Shown piece by piece: positions 63,975-64,000 of a stretch of DNA of 64,000 nucleotides. Numbering within the stretch: position 1 is the first letter of the stretch; each line of letters opens with the position of its first letter. The notes under the pieces were generated by a model, which saw only the letters and a program-made list of their open reading frames with translations, was not told the DNA's origin and searched no databases. Both the position numbers and the translations under genes were made by a program. The DNA is from Mesorhizobium sp. CU3 (GTDB lineage Bacteria > Pseudomonadota > Alphaproteobacteria > Rhizobiales > Rhizobiaceae): assembly GCF_006442965.1 (NCBI RefSeq), contig NZ_VFWX01000007.1:62001-126000 (forward strand), in the 5' to 3' direction.

Positions 63975-64000
63975 GGCATGTCCAATTTTCCTGAAGCTGT

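Overview
The window is a stretch of a GC-rich alphaproteobacterial chromosome. The protein families, the GAAC-N7-GAAC type SOS box ahead of imuA-imuB-dnaE2, the parB/holA neighbourhood and the dense rhizobial-type intergenic palindromes all point to the Hyphomicrobiales, most likely Mesorhizobium or a close relative. The genus is an inference, not a database result. No prophage, plasmid origin, symbiosis gene, CRISPR array or classical insertion sequence was seen, and almost all genes look like ordinary chromosomal genes.

Layout. 1-4.3 kb: the 3' end of parB, a DUF1326-DUF2182 pair, a GIY-YIG nuclease unit and holA. 4.85-10.1 kb: a complete branched-chain 2-oxoacid dehydrogenase operon (bkdA1-bkdA2-bkdB-lpdA). 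10.2-13.4 kb: a rhamnosyltransferase-like gene, a saccharopine dehydrogenase-like gene divergent from an Lrp regulator, and a second GIY-YIG unit. 13.5-20.9 kb: a sugar ABC importer with a fused Gfo/Idh/MocA-aldo/keto reductase and a divergent AraC regulator. 20.9-26 kb: a two-component system with small envelope proteins, then an isoprenylcysteine methyltransferase-like protein and a COG4280 membrane protein. 26-32.2 kb: an LLM flavin enzyme and a ribose-type ABC operon with a LacI regulator and a perfect operator palindrome. 32.4-35 kb: arginase and ornithine cyclodeaminase with a divergent Lrp regulator. 35-39 kb: tRNA-Gly, a prolyl-tRNA editing protein, a thioredoxin-TPR protein, a LON-domain protein and a Trm112-like protein. 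39.2-45 kb: the SOS mutasome imuA-imuB-dnaE2. 45.1-51.3 kb: a zincin, a CoA-ester lyase and a DUF4173-response regulator-kinase operon. 51.4-54.6 kb: a FAD oxidoreductase, an ArsR-SRPBCC unit and an acetyltransferase. 54.8-63.8 kb: leuD, an Ivy-like secreted protein, RidA, VOC, leuB, GNAT, a DUF805 protein, a DEAD-box helicase and asd.

The most unusual signal is a repeat family that seems to carry its own gene. Two units (2725-3240 and 12843-13357) have identical 68-bp terminal inverted repeats and one small GIY-YIG nuclease gene at the apex of the palindrome. At least six shorter palindromes (8442, 27247, 38985, 45612, 56424 and 60001) have related arms and the same apex but no gene, as expected of non-autonomous derivatives. 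This resembles the REP/RAYT relationship but with a GIY-YIG protein in place of a Y1 transposase. Several other palindrome families (called B to F here) fill most of the remaining gene-free DNA, and two palindromes lie between genes of one operon.
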